From: CAXXOK01 sp963678055
GTDB lineage: Bacteria; Bacillota; Clostridia; Christensenellales; Aristaeellaceae
Direction of reading: 5' to 3'
Assembly (NCBI GenBank): GCA_963678055.1
Contig: OY782679.1
Span: 372,001 to 436,000, forward strand
DNA length: 64,000 nt
In this document: positions 17,310 through 25,695 of the stretch, one piece after another
How positions within the stretch are numbered: position 1 is the stretch's first letter
How the letters are laid out: each line of letters opens with the position of its first letter
Made by a program: the position numbers and the translations under genes
Notes under the pieces: model-generated
Database searches by the model: none
The model's input: the letters and a program-made list of their open reading frames with translations, nothing else
Told to the model about the DNA's origin: nothing

Positions 17310-18001
17310 AAAAGCTAAAGCAGCAGGTGCTCAAGGCCAATCTGGATTTGGTTACGCTCGGATTGGTGTTGTTTACCTGGGGCAACGTATCGGGAATTGA
17401 CCGCGAAAAGGGCCTGGTCGTTATCAAACCCAGCGGGGTGGATTACGATGGAATGACCGCTGACGATATGGTGGTTGTCGATTTGGAAGGCAATGTTGTG
17501 GAGGGCAGCTTGAAGCCGTCCTCCGATACGCCCACGCATGTGGAGCTTTATAAAGCGTTCCCGGAAATCGGCGGCATCGTGCACACGCACTCCACCTATG
17601 CCACGGCCTTTGCCCAGGCGGGGCGCGCCGTGCCGGCCTACGGTACTACGCACGCGGACTATTTCCACGGGGATGTGCCCTGCGCCAGAGCGCTGACAAA
17701 GGAAGAGATCGAAACCGACTACGAGAAAAACACCGGGTTTGTGATCATCGAAACCCTGCGGGATACCGAGGTCATGGCGACCCCCGGTATTCTGGTGAAA
17801 AACCACGCCCCCTTTACCTGGGGGAAGGACCCGGGCGCTGCCGTTTACCACGCGGCAGTGCTGGAGCGGGTTGCCAACATGGCGGTACTGACCGAAGCCA
17901 TTAAACCGGAAGTACCGCGCGCCGACCAATATTTACTGGATAAGCATTACCTGCGCAAGCATGGTAAAAACGCATATTACGGCCAAGGAGGAAATCACTG
18001 A
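17303..18001 (+). CDS. araD: L-ribulose-5-phosphate 4-epimerase
   Basis: Converts L-ribulose 5-phosphate to D-xylulose 5-phosphate, joining arabinose breakdown to the pentose phosphate pathway. It has 232 residues, the usual length of class II aldolase-family epimerases. Zinc-ligand pattern: GGIVHTHSTYATAFAQAG near residue 95, with a further His at the C-terminal side in VKNHAPFTWG and a partner in YHAAVLE. PSGVDYDGMTADDMVVVDLEG is the family N-terminal signature. The ATG has GGAGGGAGATAA upstream and overlaps the kinase stop. It is the second gene of the kinase-araD-araA operon. Confidence 0.93.
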   Translation: MLEKLKQQVLKANLDLVTLGLVLFTWGNVSGIDREKGLVVIKPSGVDYDGMTADDMVVVDLEGNVVEGSLKPSSDTPTHVELYKAFPEIGGIVHTHSTYATAFAQAGRAVPAYGTTHADYFHGDVPCARALTKEEIETDYEKNTGFVIIETLRDTEVMATPGILVKNHAPFTWGKDPGAAVYHAAVLERVANMAVLTEAIKPEVPRADQYLLDKHYLRKHGKNAYYGQGGNH

Positions 18002-18003
18002 TT

Positions 18004-19395
18004 ATGAAGAAACTCTATTTTATCACCGGTAGCCAGGGCCTGTACGGCGAGGACGCCCTCAACCATGTCGCCAAAGACAGCAAGGAAATTGTCTCGTTCC
18101 TTAATGACAAACTCAGCGATGTGACCGAAATCGTCTGGAAACCGACGGTCCTCAACTCCGAAGGCTGCATCGATGTGATGCGCGAAGCCTCCGCCGATGC
18201 GGATTGCGTGGGCGTCATCACCTGGATGCACACCTTCTCGCCCGCCAAAATGTGGATTAAGGGCTTACAGATTTTAGACAAACCCCTGTGCCACCTGCAC
18301 ACCCAGGCCAACGAACGCCTGCCGTATGAGTCCATCGACATGGACTTTATGAACCTGAACCAGGCGGCCCACGGCGACCGCGAATACGGTTTTATCTGCA
18401 CCCGTCTGGGCGTTAAGCGCGAGATCGTGGTCGGATATTATCAAAATGAAAAAGTCCTTGCCCAGCTCAAGCAGTTTGCACAGGTTGCCAAGGCGCTGGA
18501 CTTCTCCCGCAACCTGAAAGTCGCCATGTTTGGCTCCAACATGCGCAATGTAGCCGTGACCGACGGCGACCGCGTGGAAAGCCAAATCCGCTACGGCTGG
18601 GAAGTCAACTACTACGCCATCGGTGATCTGGTTACCCTGAAAAACGCCGTAACCGATGCGCAGCTGGAGGAAAAACTTGCCGAGTACCGCAAGGAATACA
18701 CCTTCAAAACCGAGAATATCGATGCCGTGAAGGAACAGGCACGCTATGAAATCGCGCTGGATACGTTTGTGGCGCAGCAGGGCGTGGGCGCGTATACCGA
18801 CACCTTTGAAGATCTCTACGGCATGGAACAGCTGCCGGGCCTGGCCACCCAGCGTATGCAGGGTAAGGGCATCGGCTTTGGCGGCGAGGGCGACTACAAA
18901 ACCAGCGCCATGAACGCCGTAATGTGGAAAATGGCCGAAGGCCGCCAGGGCGCGACCGGCTTTATGGAAGATTACACCTATGATATGGCCGACGAGCTGG
19001 TCCTCGGCGCACATATGCTGGAGGTTTCCCCGTCGTTTGCGGCAACCAAGCCCGCCATTGAAGTCCATCCGCTGGGCATCGGCGGCAAGGCTGACCCTGC
19101 CCGCCTGACCTTTGGCGGCGTACAGGGCGAAGGCATCGCCGTATGCATGATCGACCTGGGCACGCATTTCCGCCTGGTGGTCGCCAATATTGAGCTGGTC
19201 GCCCAGCCCAAGCCCATGCCCAATCTGCCCGTGGGACAAATTATGTGGAAAATTAAGCCTAGCTTCGCCGAAGGCGCGAAAGCCTGGATTGAAGCGGGCG
19301 GCGGACACCACACCGTTGTTTCTACCGCGCTGACCGCTGAAGATATGAAGCTGTTCGCCAAGTTTACCGATACCGAAATCGTGGTCATCGGCTAA
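18004..19395 (+). CDS. araA: L-arabinose isomerase
   Basis: Interconverts L-arabinose and L-ribulose, the first step of the pathway, using a divalent metal (Mn). It has 463 residues, slightly shorter than the E. coli enzyme (500). Family stretches: FITGSQGLYGEDAL at the N-terminus, VITWMHTFSPAKMWI, HLHTQANERLPY. Metal/catalytic residues lie in GFGGEGDYK (Glu), FMEDYTYD (Glu), LGAHMLEVSPSFA (His) and AGGGHHTVVS (His). AAGGAGGAAATCACTG precedes the ATG, 2 nt after the araD stop. It is the last gene of the operon, followed by a strong terminator. Confidence 0.96.
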   Translation: MKKLYFITGSQGLYGEDALNHVAKDSKEIVSFLNDKLSDVTEIVWKPTVLNSEGCIDVMREASADADCVGVITWMHTFSPAKMWIKGLQILDKPLCHLHTQANERLPYESIDMDFMNLNQAAHGDREYGFICTRLGVKREIVVGYYQNEKVLAQLKQFAQVAKALDFSRNLKVAMFGSNMRNVAVTDGDRVESQIRYGWEVNYYAIGDLVTLKNAVTDAQLEEKLAEYRKEYTFKTENIDAVKEQARYEIALDTFVAQQGVGAYTDTFEDLYGMEQLPGLATQRMQGKGIGFGGEGDYKTSAMNAVMWKMAEGRQGATGFMEDYTYDMADELVLGAHMLEVSPSFAATKPAIEVHPLGIGGKADPARLTFGGVQGEGIAVCMIDLGTHFRLVVANIELVAQPKPMPNLPVGQIMWKIKPSFAEGAKAWIEAGGGHHTVVSTALTAEDMKLFAKFTDTEIVVIG

Positions 19396-19410
19396 AAAAT
19401 CGAGTCTGTA

Positions 19411-19449
19411 AAACGCCCTGCATTCTTTTGAATGCAGGGCGTTTCGTAT
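19411..19449 (+). terminator. Intrinsic terminator of the arabinose operon
   Basis: A perfect 15-bp stem, AAACGCCCTGCATTC (19411-19425) with loop TTTT and its complement to 19444, ending in GTTTCGTATT. Confidence 0.85.
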
Positions 19450-19523
19450 TCATGCCGGGACAGCAGTATCCAGAGTTTTAGGGGTCAGAATCCTGTCATA
19501 CAATCGCGAATGCAGACATATAG

Positions 19524-19552
19524 TTTCATCCGCATGCTGGGCGGTGTATACT
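19524..19552 (+). promoter_or_regulatory. Promoter of the MDR oxidoreductase gene
   Basis: TTTCAT (19524-19529) and TATACT (19547-19552) are 17 nt apart. The latter has an extended TG one base upstream. The ATG follows at 19600. Confidence 0.55.
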
Positions 19553-19599
19553 CAGGATAGTCAATCATCCCTATTGACCGAACCTAAACGGAGGCAAGC

Positions 19600-20604
19600 A
19601 TGAAAACAGTGGTATGGACCCAGTATGGGCCACCCGATGTGCTAACGATCGGCGAGGCGGATGTGCCTATCCCAAAAGATAACGAAATACTGGTGAAAAT
19701 CATAGCCACAACGGCAACCCTTGGCGACTGTGAAATTCGCGCGCTGAAGCTCCCGCTGGCGTTCAGGCTGCCGCTTAGGCTGTTTCTGGGTGTGCGTAAG
19801 CCCAGAAAGGGAATCACGCTCGGACAGGAGTTTTCGGGTATCGTTACCCAGGTTGGACCTGCGGTAAGCAAGTTTGCGGTGGGCGATGCGGTGCTTGGGC
19901 ATGCCGGAATACACATGGGCGCATTCGCGCAGTATCTGGCGCTGAAAGAAAGCGCGGTCATCGTGAAAAAACCGGCAAACATCAGCTTTGCCGAAGCCGC
20001 CGCCATGCCCCTTGGCGGCTTGGAAGCTAAATACTATATCGAACGCTCCGGCCTGCAAGCCGGAAGCAAAGCGCTGGTCATCGGCGCGGGCGGAAGCATC
20101 GGCACGATGGCGATTCAGCTGCTAAAGCTGTTGGATGTAGAAATCACGGCCGTGGATACGGGCGAAAAGTTCGGCGCGATGAAAGCCGCAGGTGCAGACC
20201 ATCTGATCGACTATACGAAAACAGACTACATTCATGGCGAACTGCGGTACGATGCGGTTTTTGATGTGGTCGGCAAAACCCCGCTGAAAAAGAGCATTAC
20301 GCTGCTCCATTCGGGCGGAGTGTATTTGCAGTGTAACCCCAAAATCTCACAGATGATCTTGCGCCGTTTTTATTCCGGCCGGGATAAACAGATCGTATTC
20401 AAAACCGGCGAACAGACCGCCGCGGACCTGCAGTACCTTGCCGATCTCATGGAAACCGGCGAGATCAAACCCGTGATCGACACCGTGATGCCGCTGGATA
20501 GCATCGCAGAGGCGCACCGCTATATCGAAGCAGGCCAGAAGAAGGGAAACCTTGTCATTGCAGTGCAGGAAAGCGCGGGCGAGCAGCCTGACGCCACCGC
20601 ATAG
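19600..20604 (+). CDS. Zinc-less MDR-family NAD(P)-dependent oxidoreductase (quinone oxidoreductase-like)
   Basis: Medium-chain dehydrogenase/reductase of 334 residues. An N-terminal GroES-like domain (LGQEFSGIVTQVGPAVSKFAVGDAVLGH) is followed by a Rossmann domain with LVIGAGGSIGTMAIQLLK around residue 150. The Cys/His set for catalytic or structural zinc is missing, which places it with quinone oxidoreductase/enoyl-reductase-like members. GGAGG lies 6 nt before the ATG. It is monocistronic between two terminators. The substrate is not predictable. Confidence 0.88.
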   Translation: MKTVVWTQYGPPDVLTIGEADVPIPKDNEILVKIIATTATLGDCEIRALKLPLAFRLPLRLFLGVRKPRKGITLGQEFSGIVTQVGPAVSKFAVGDAVLGHAGIHMGAFAQYLALKESAVIVKKPANISFAEAAAMPLGGLEAKYYIERSGLQAGSKALVIGAGGSIGTMAIQLLKLLDVEITAVDTGEKFGAMKAAGADHLIDYTKTDYIHGELRYDAVFDVVGKTPLKKSITLLHSGGVYLQCNPKISQMILRRFYSGRDKQIVFKTGEQTAADLQYLADLMETGEIKPVIDTVMPLDSIAEAHRYIEAGQKKGNLVIAVQESAGEQPDATA

Positions 20605-20635
20605 ACGCTACGTTCAAACATCCATTACATGATTA

Positions 20636-20670
20636 AAGCGGTGCATCTTACGGATGCACCGCTTGTTTAT
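20636..20670. terminator. Bidirectional terminator between convergent genes
   Basis: AAGCGGTGCATC (20636-20647) pairs with its exact complement at 20653-20664 around a TTACG loop. It lies between the MDR gene and the convergent metallopeptidase gene and can serve both. Confidence 0.75.
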
Positions 20671-21368
20671 GTTCGTCCGCTGAGTAAGGATTTCCAATGC
20701 TTCCAGTCGGGCATATAGCGGGAGAGCAGCGCGTAAAAGCGCTTGTTGTGACTGCGCTCAGCAAGGTGAAGCAGCTCGTGCAGCACAACATAGTCCAGGC
20801 AGGCCGGTGGAAATTTCACCAGTTGCAAATTCAGCCACAAGGTTTTCGTTTGTACGTTGCACGTTCCCCAGCGGGTTTTCATATCTTTGGTCTTAAAGGT
20901 GGCCGCATGCAGGCCGGTGGCAGCCTCCCACTTTGCAAGAGACTGTTCTATGCTGTTGCAAAGCAGGGTACGCGCCCATTTTCGCAGAAACGCTTCCCGC
21001 GTCGCAGGTGTGCTGTTTTTTGGGGCGGTCAATAACAATTCTTCGTCTGTACGCGTGATTGCATACCGTGTCCCGGAACGTACGGTCAGGCGGTAGGGTG
21101 CGCCCCAAAGCGTTACAGTATCCTCATGGATCAGTGTGCGGGTGTTTACGCGTTCCGGCGGTGCCGGTTTTGCGCGCTGAGCGAGAATCCACGGGGTTTT
21201 CTGTGTTATAAAGCGGATAATCTCCCTATCGGGCATCGCAAGCGGCGCGGACAGGGTTACAAGCCCGGTCTGCCGCTGTACCCGCAGGTACACATGCCGT
21301 ATGGGCTTGCGGGTCACCGTGACGGGGATGGTTCCGACCATCAGGGTTTGCGGTGTCGTTTGTTTCAC
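20667..21368 (-). CDS. YgjP/SprT-like M48-family metallopeptidase
   Basis: Predicted cytosolic zinc metallopeptidase of the YgjP type (DUF45), 233 residues. The zinc signature HELLHLAERSHNKRFYALLSRYMPDWK lies near the C-terminus, with HELLH as the HExxH and the downstream His of SHN as third ligand. The segment MKTRWGTCNVQTKTLWLNLQLVKFP just before it is characteristic. It starts at a GTG with AAAGGATGG 7 nt upstream. Biological role is not established for the family. It converges on the MDR gene with a shared terminator. Confidence 0.88.
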   Translation of the reverse strand: MKQTTPQTLMVGTIPVTVTRKPIRHVYLRVQRQTGLVTLSAPLAMPDREIIRFITQKTPWILAQRAKPAPPERVNTRTLIHEDTVTLWGAPYRLTVRSGTRYAITRTDEELLLTAPKNSTPATREAFLRKWARTLLCNSIEQSLAKWEAATGLHAATFKTKDMKTRWGTCNVQTKTLWLNLQLVKFPPACLDYVVLHELLHLAERSHNKRFYALLSRYMPDWKHWKSLLSGRT

Positions 21369-21499
21369 AGGGCAACCATCCTTTGCAGGGGAGTATCATA
21401 GCGGTACTGTACCACAGGATAGCGTAAAAAAACAGCCGTCCATTGCGCCTGTAAGCGAGGTTGCTTGGCACGATGGTTGGTTAGAAGCCTGCGGAGATA

Positions 21500-21528
21500 T
21501 TTACGAATCGCCGTTTCAAGGGTATACT
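21500..21528 (+). promoter_or_regulatory. Promoter of the HPr-like/mgsA operon
   Basis: TTTACG (21500-21505) and TATACT (21523-21528) are separated by 17 nt, 77 nt before the HPr-like ATG. Confidence 0.6.
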
Positions 21529-21604
21529 CTTAGATAAAGGATACCGAGGATAACCAATCCGGGGCGGGCAAGCCCCAAGTTTGGCTTTGAAGGAGGGTGC
21601 GGAT

Positions 21605-21856
21605 ATGACCGAAGTTATGGTCCGGCTGGCAACCACACAGCGTGTGCAGGAGTTTGTCAATACCTTGGCACCGCTGCAAGGCGAGTTTGAGCTGATTTCC
21701 GATCAGATTATTCTCGACGCCAGGTCGATAATGGGTATTTTTGCGTTTGATTTAACCAAGCCCCTGCGGCTGCGCGTACACGACGATAGTAAAACCAATA
21801 TGGCCGCCATTGCGCCGTATCGGGTTGACATGGAGGATACTGCTGATGAGCAATGA
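21605..21856 (+). CDS. Crh-like HPr-domain protein lacking the active-site histidine
   Basis: Small HPr-fold protein of 83 residues, from the ATG at 21605 (GGAGGG upstream). The regulatory-serine region is kept (DARSIMG, Ser41, matching AKSIMG around Ser46 of HPr/Crh). The phosphocarrier GLHARPA motif is absent: the matching stretch is LATTQRVQEF with no histidine. It therefore cannot carry PTS phosphate on His15 but could be phosphorylated by HPr kinase on the serine, as Crh is. It overlaps mgsA by 11 nt. In Bacillus subtilis Crh binds and inhibits methylglyoxal synthase, so the gene pairing suggests the same control here. A divergent catabolite-control role is the alternative. Confidence 0.75.
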   Translation: MTEVMVRLATTQRVQEFVNTLAPLQGEFELISDQIILDARSIMGIFAFDLTKPLRLRVHDDSKTNMAAIAPYRVDMEDTADEQ

Positions 21857-22316
21857 ATGGATTACGCTGACGATCGGGAAACAAAAAAACATCGCACTGA
21901 TTGCCCACGATGGCAAAAAGAAGGAACTGCTGGATTGGTGCAAAACCAATAAAAGCCAGTTGCAGAAGCATTTCCTCTGCGGCACCGGCACAACAGCCAC
22001 CATGATTACGGCTCAAACCGGCCTGCCGGTGAAAGCCTACAACAGCGGCCCACTGGGCGGCGATCAGCAGATTGGCGCGAAAATTGTGGAAGCCGTGGTC
22101 GATTTTGTGGTGTTCTTCTCCGATCCGCTCTCTGCGCAGCCCCACGACCCCGATGTGAAAGCCCTGCTGCGCATCGCCGGCGTGTACGATATCCCCATTG
22201 CCACCAACAAGGCTTCGGCCGATTTTATGATTATCTCCCCGCTGATGGATGAGGAGTACGCCCACGAGGTTATCAATTTCAACCACACCGTACTGGAGCG
22301 CAGCAGAACGCTGTAA
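21846..22316 (+). CDS. mgsA: Methylglyoxal synthase
   Basis: Converts dihydroxyacetone phosphate to methylglyoxal and phosphate, a glycolytic overflow route. It has 156 residues from the ATG at 21846, with GGAGGA 9 nt upstream inside the preceding gene. Active-site stretches: IALIAHDGKKKEL (His, Asp, Lys near the N-terminus), GTGTTA, SGPLGGDQQIGAKI (catalytic Asp) and FFSDPLSAQPHDPDVKALLRI (Asp and His). Length and motifs match the family throughout. It is the second gene of a two-gene operon with a Crh-like HPr and is closed by a terminator. Confidence 0.95.
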   Translation: MSNEWITLTIGKQKNIALIAHDGKKKELLDWCKTNKSQLQKHFLCGTGTTATMITAQTGLPVKAYNSGPLGGDQQIGAKIVEAVVDFVVFFSDPLSAQPHDPDVKALLRIAGVYDIPIATNKASADFMIISPLMDEEYAHEVINFNHTVLERSRTL

Positions 22317-22356
22317 GCTGCAATGTGTGGCCTTGTGAAAGTCCATGTGAACAAAA

Positions 22357-22388
22357 GCCCCCTTTGACAATGTCAAAGGAGGTTTTTG
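22357..22388. terminator. Bidirectional terminator between mgsA and tex
   Basis: CCCCCTTTGAC (22358-22368) pairs with GTCAAAGGAGG (22372-22382) around AAT, then TTTTTG on the plus strand and TTTTG on the minus strand. Confidence 0.8.
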
Positions 22389-22397
22389 TCTGGCGTA

Positions 22398-24548
22398 CTA
22401 TTTCGCTTGTTTAATCGACAGGGCAATCCGCTTTTTCTGTTTATCGACGGAAAGAACAAGCACCTTTACCACATCGCCGACGGAAACGACATCCGATGGA
22501 TGGCGGATAAACTTGCTGGCAAGCTCGGAGATGTGCACCAGCCCATCCTGATGGACGCCGATATCGACGAACGCGCCGAAATCGATCACGTTGCGCACTG
22601 TGCCGGTGAGCACCATGCCGGGTTTTAAGTCTTTGATATCCATCACGTCGGTGCGCAGCACAGGGGCGGGCAGCTCATCGCGGGGGTCACGGCCGGGCTT
22701 GATCAGCTCGCTGACAATATCTCGCAGGGTGGGAAGGCCAACGCCGCATTCCGCCGCCGCTCGTTGCTCGCCGTATTCCTTCAGGCGCTGGGGCAGCGCG
22801 GCAAGCGTTCCATCCGTCACATCGGCAAACGTATAGCCGCACAGGTGCAGCAGCGTTTCTGCGGCCCGGTAGCTTTCGGGATGAACGCCTGTGTGATCGA
22901 GCACCGACGGGCTTTCGGGAACGCGCAGGAAGCCCGCGCACTGTTCGTAGGCCTTCGGCCCAAGCTTTGGCACCTTGAGCAGCTGCTTGCGCGATGTGAA
23001 AACGCCGTTTTCTTCACGGAAGACCACCATATTTTTCGCTGTTGTGGTATTCAGCCCGGAAACCCGCAGCAAAAGCGGGGCCGAAGCCGTGTTCAGGTCG
23101 ACGCCTACGGCGTTAACACAGTCTTCCACCACGGCGGCAAGCGATTCGTCCAGCCGTTTTTGGGGCATATCATGCTGGTACTGCCCCACACCGATGGCCT
23201 TGGGATCAATCTTGACAAGCTCGGCCAGCGGGTCCTGCATTCTTCGGGCGATGGATACCGCAGAGCGCAGGTTGACATCGTACTGGGGGAACTCTTCTGC
23301 GGCAAGCTTCGAGGCGGAGTACACTGAGGCGCCCGCTTCGTTGACGATCATATAGCTGACACCGGGGATATCGGCAATCAGCTCACTGGTCATCTGCTCT
23401 GTTTCACGGGATGCCGTGCCGTTACCGATGGCGATATGCTCAACTCCGTGCTTGTAAATCAGGCTTCGCAGGTCTTCGATGGCTTCATATTTCCGCCGCT
23501 CGCCCTGCGTGGGGTATACAACGGCGGTATCGAGCACCTTGCCTGTACCATCCACCACGGCGACCTTGCACCCGTTGCGGTAGCCGGGGTCCAGCCCCAT
23601 GGTGACGTGCCCTTTGACGGGCGGTTGCATTAATAGAGGCTTTAGGTTGAGCGCGAAGTTATGAATGGCGCCTTCCGATGCGCTGTCAGTGAGCATCACG
23701 CGGATCTCCCGCTCCAGCGAGGGGAGCAGCAGGCGGTTGTAGCCGTCCTCGGCAGCGGCGCGGACAAATGCGGTCGCGCTGGAGCCGGGGATAACGAACT
23801 CGTTCCACAGTATGCTCATGGCGAGTTCCCAGTCAATATCCAGTGTGACTTTCATGAACCCTTCTTTTTCGCCACGGTTAATGGCTAATATTTGATGCCC
23901 CTGTAACCTGGAGACGGGCTGATTGAATTGATAATACAGGCTGTAGACTGAGTCCTCGTCCTTGGCGGCGACAGTGCTGAGGATGCCTTTGCTGATAACC
24001 AGCTCACGCAGGCGACGCCGGACGTCCGCGCTGTCCGATACGATCTCCGCAATAATGTCCGAAGCACCGGCAAGCGCGCGCTCCGCTGTGTCTACGCCCT
24101 TTTCAGTATCAATATAGTCTGCGGCGAGGGTGTCGATATCGCCAAGGTCCCTGCGCTGCTCCAGCAGCATCAGTGCCAGCGGTTCCAGCCCCTGATCCTT
24201 GGCGATGGTCGCGCGGGTGCGGCGTTTTTGCTTATACGGGCGGTACAGGTCTTCCACCTCGGCCAGTGTTTTGGCGGCGTCGATCTCCGATGCAAGTGCA
24301 TCGGTGAGCTTATCCTGCGCGGCGATGGTTTTCTTCACCTCGTCCCGGCGGGTATCAAGGTTGCGCAGGTAGGTAAGCCGATCAGCCAGCGTGCGCAGGG
24401 CGGTATCATCCATCGTACCGTGCAGTTCCTTGCGGTAGCGGGCGATGAAGGGAATTGTATTGCCTTCGTCAATCAGGCGGATGACATTGCTGACGTGTTC
24501 TATATTTTTTCCGAGCTCCCTGGACAGGATCGTTGCAGTACTTTCCAT
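22398..24548 (-). CDS. tex: Tex-family RNA-binding transcription accessory protein
   Basis: Nucleic-acid-binding protein of 716 residues linked in other bacteria to transcription and toxin or competence gene expression. Domain order: N-terminal helical region, YqgF/RNase H-like domain (GLDPGYRNGCKVAVVDGTGKVLD near 325), helix-hairpin-helix repeats (VGVDLNTASAPLLLRVSGLN, LLKVPKLGPKAYEQCAGFLR) and a C-terminal S1 domain (GMVLTGTVRNVIDFGAFVDIG). The start at 24548 has AAGGAGACCAC in front. An open extension of 44 residues lacks a ribosome site. It stands alone. Confidence 0.94.
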   Translation of the reverse strand: MESTATILSRELGKNIEHVSNVIRLIDEGNTIPFIARYRKELHGTMDDTALRTLADRLTYLRNLDTRRDEVKKTIAAQDKLTDALASEIDAAKTLAEVEDLYRPYKQKRRTRATIAKDQGLEPLALMLLEQRRDLGDIDTLAADYIDTEKGVDTAERALAGASDIIAEIVSDSADVRRRLRELVISKGILSTVAAKDEDSVYSLYYQFNQPVSRLQGHQILAINRGEKEGFMKVTLDIDWELAMSILWNEFVIPGSSATAFVRAAAEDGYNRLLLPSLEREIRVMLTDSASEGAIHNFALNLKPLLMQPPVKGHVTMGLDPGYRNGCKVAVVDGTGKVLDTAVVYPTQGERRKYEAIEDLRSLIYKHGVEHIAIGNGTASRETEQMTSELIADIPGVSYMIVNEAGASVYSASKLAAEEFPQYDVNLRSAVSIARRMQDPLAELVKIDPKAIGVGQYQHDMPQKRLDESLAAVVEDCVNAVGVDLNTASAPLLLRVSGLNTTTAKNMVVFREENGVFTSRKQLLKVPKLGPKAYEQCAGFLRVPESPSVLDHTGVHPESYRAAETLLHLCGYTFADVTDGTLAALPQRLKEYGEQRAAAECGVGLPTLRDIVSELIKPGRDPRDELPAPVLRTDVMDIKDLKPGMVLTGTVRNVIDFGAFVDIGVHQDGLVHISELASKFIRHPSDVVSVGDVVKVLVLSVDKQKKRIALSIKQAK

Positions 24549-24828
24549 GTGGTCTCCTTCATGTGTGTAGACTCTTGCCTCTATTCTAGCACAGAGCCGC
24601 ACGGCGATAAAGGCCAAGGCGTTTATTGGCGCGGGGATTTGCGGGCATGAAAAGCTGTGTGTGAGATACGGTATATGCAAAGCATTTTGGCTGCTGCCAT
24701 TCGCACATCTTGAAATTGGAAGATATTGCTGTTTAATTTCGTTTGATTAGGAAATGGTGTCATGATGCCCACGATGGCACCTTGATTGAGCTACACGACA
24801 GTTCCAATACGGAAAGGCAGGAAAACAC

Positions 24829-25539
24829 ATGAACCTAAAACATACGGTTGCAGTGGCACTCATCATAGTATTGACAGTCTTAGTAAGCGGTTCACTAGCA
24901 GATACCGATACATTCCCCGTAAAGCCGGCAGTGCTGGCAGAGGGGAGCTTGTCGAAGGAGGACGCTGTTGCAATCGCCAAAAACGAGATCATAACACGAG
25001 AAAGTCTTGTGCTTACCGATTTCCAAAACTACAACATTGTGGCAACGGCCGTTACGCTTGAAAGCGGAGAAAACGCATGGGTTGTTATGCTTGATGAGCT
25101 GTTTTGCGGAACCGATGCGCTTGTTACAATGTCTGCAAGCGATGCGACGATCCTCGACTATCAATCGACCAATGGGGAGATTATTGCTGTGTTCTCCATC
25201 CAATGGTTTGAAAAGAAAGGGGGGATGACCGCATGGTCGGTTGAAGATAAAGCACTGTATGATTGGATGTCTGGCAGATCCGACGAATATGAGCTGCCTG
25301 GCGAAGATCATATCAGCAAGGAAGAAGCGGGAAGCATTGCGTTGTCTGTTATGAAGCAAACAGCTACAGCAGATGAGCTTTCTTATGCTTTCAAGCATTT
25401 CTCCTATACAGATGGAAGACCGGATCAATATGTTTGGGTCGTAATAGCAGTAAAAAACGGAAAAGAGACGTATATCGTATATGTCTCTGCAATCAACGGC
25501 GATGTGCTGGAAGTTTTTAAACCGAGTAATTTTGGCTGA
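24829..25539 (+). CDS. Exported protein with two PepSY-like domains
   Basis: Predicted secreted or surface protein of 236 residues. An uncleaved or cleaved signal segment spans residues 4-25 (VAVALIIVLTVLVSGSLA). Two PepSY-type units follow: LSKEDAVAIAKNEIITRESL at about 43-125 and ISKEEAGSIALSVMKQTATAD at about 163-236, each ending with a strand pattern such as ETYIVYVSAINGDVLEVF. PepSY domains are commonly protease-inhibitory propeptide-like modules. No partner protease is adjacent, although S9 peptidases are encoded convergently. It is preceded by a gap of 280 nt with no clear gene. Confidence 0.72.
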   Translation: MNLKHTVAVALIIVLTVLVSGSLADTDTFPVKPAVLAEGSLSKEDAVAIAKNEIITRESLVLTDFQNYNIVATAVTLESGENAWVVMLDELFCGTDALVTMSASDATILDYQSTNGEIIAVFSIQWFEKKGGMTAWSVEDKALYDWMSGRSDEYELPGEDHISKEEAGSIALSVMKQTATADELSYAFKHFSYTDGRPDQYVWVVIAVKNGKETYIVYVSAINGDVLEVFKPSNFG

Positions 25540-25639
25540 AATAGCATTGCAGCCGTTATCGCTGAATTACGGAATATAGCAAGCAGTAGGCCAGCGCCTG
25601 CTGCCTTGGAAGCGCCTTTGATTTTGAGCTGCGGGCATG

Positions 25640-25675
25640 AAAAAGCGGCGCAAAGGAGGAGCGCGCCGCTTTTTG
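25640..25675. terminator. Bidirectional terminator between PepSY and prolyl oligopeptidase genes
   Basis: AAAAAGCGGCGC (25640-25651) pairs with its exact complement at 25663-25674. Flanking A and T runs let it work in both directions. Confidence 0.82.
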
Positions 25676-25695
25676 AGGGGTATATGAGCTGCGAA

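Noticed and set aside
18274..19311. 345-codon open frame antisense to araA
   Set aside because: Arises from GC-rich third positions of araA. The His-, Gln- and Gly-rich translation has no motifs.
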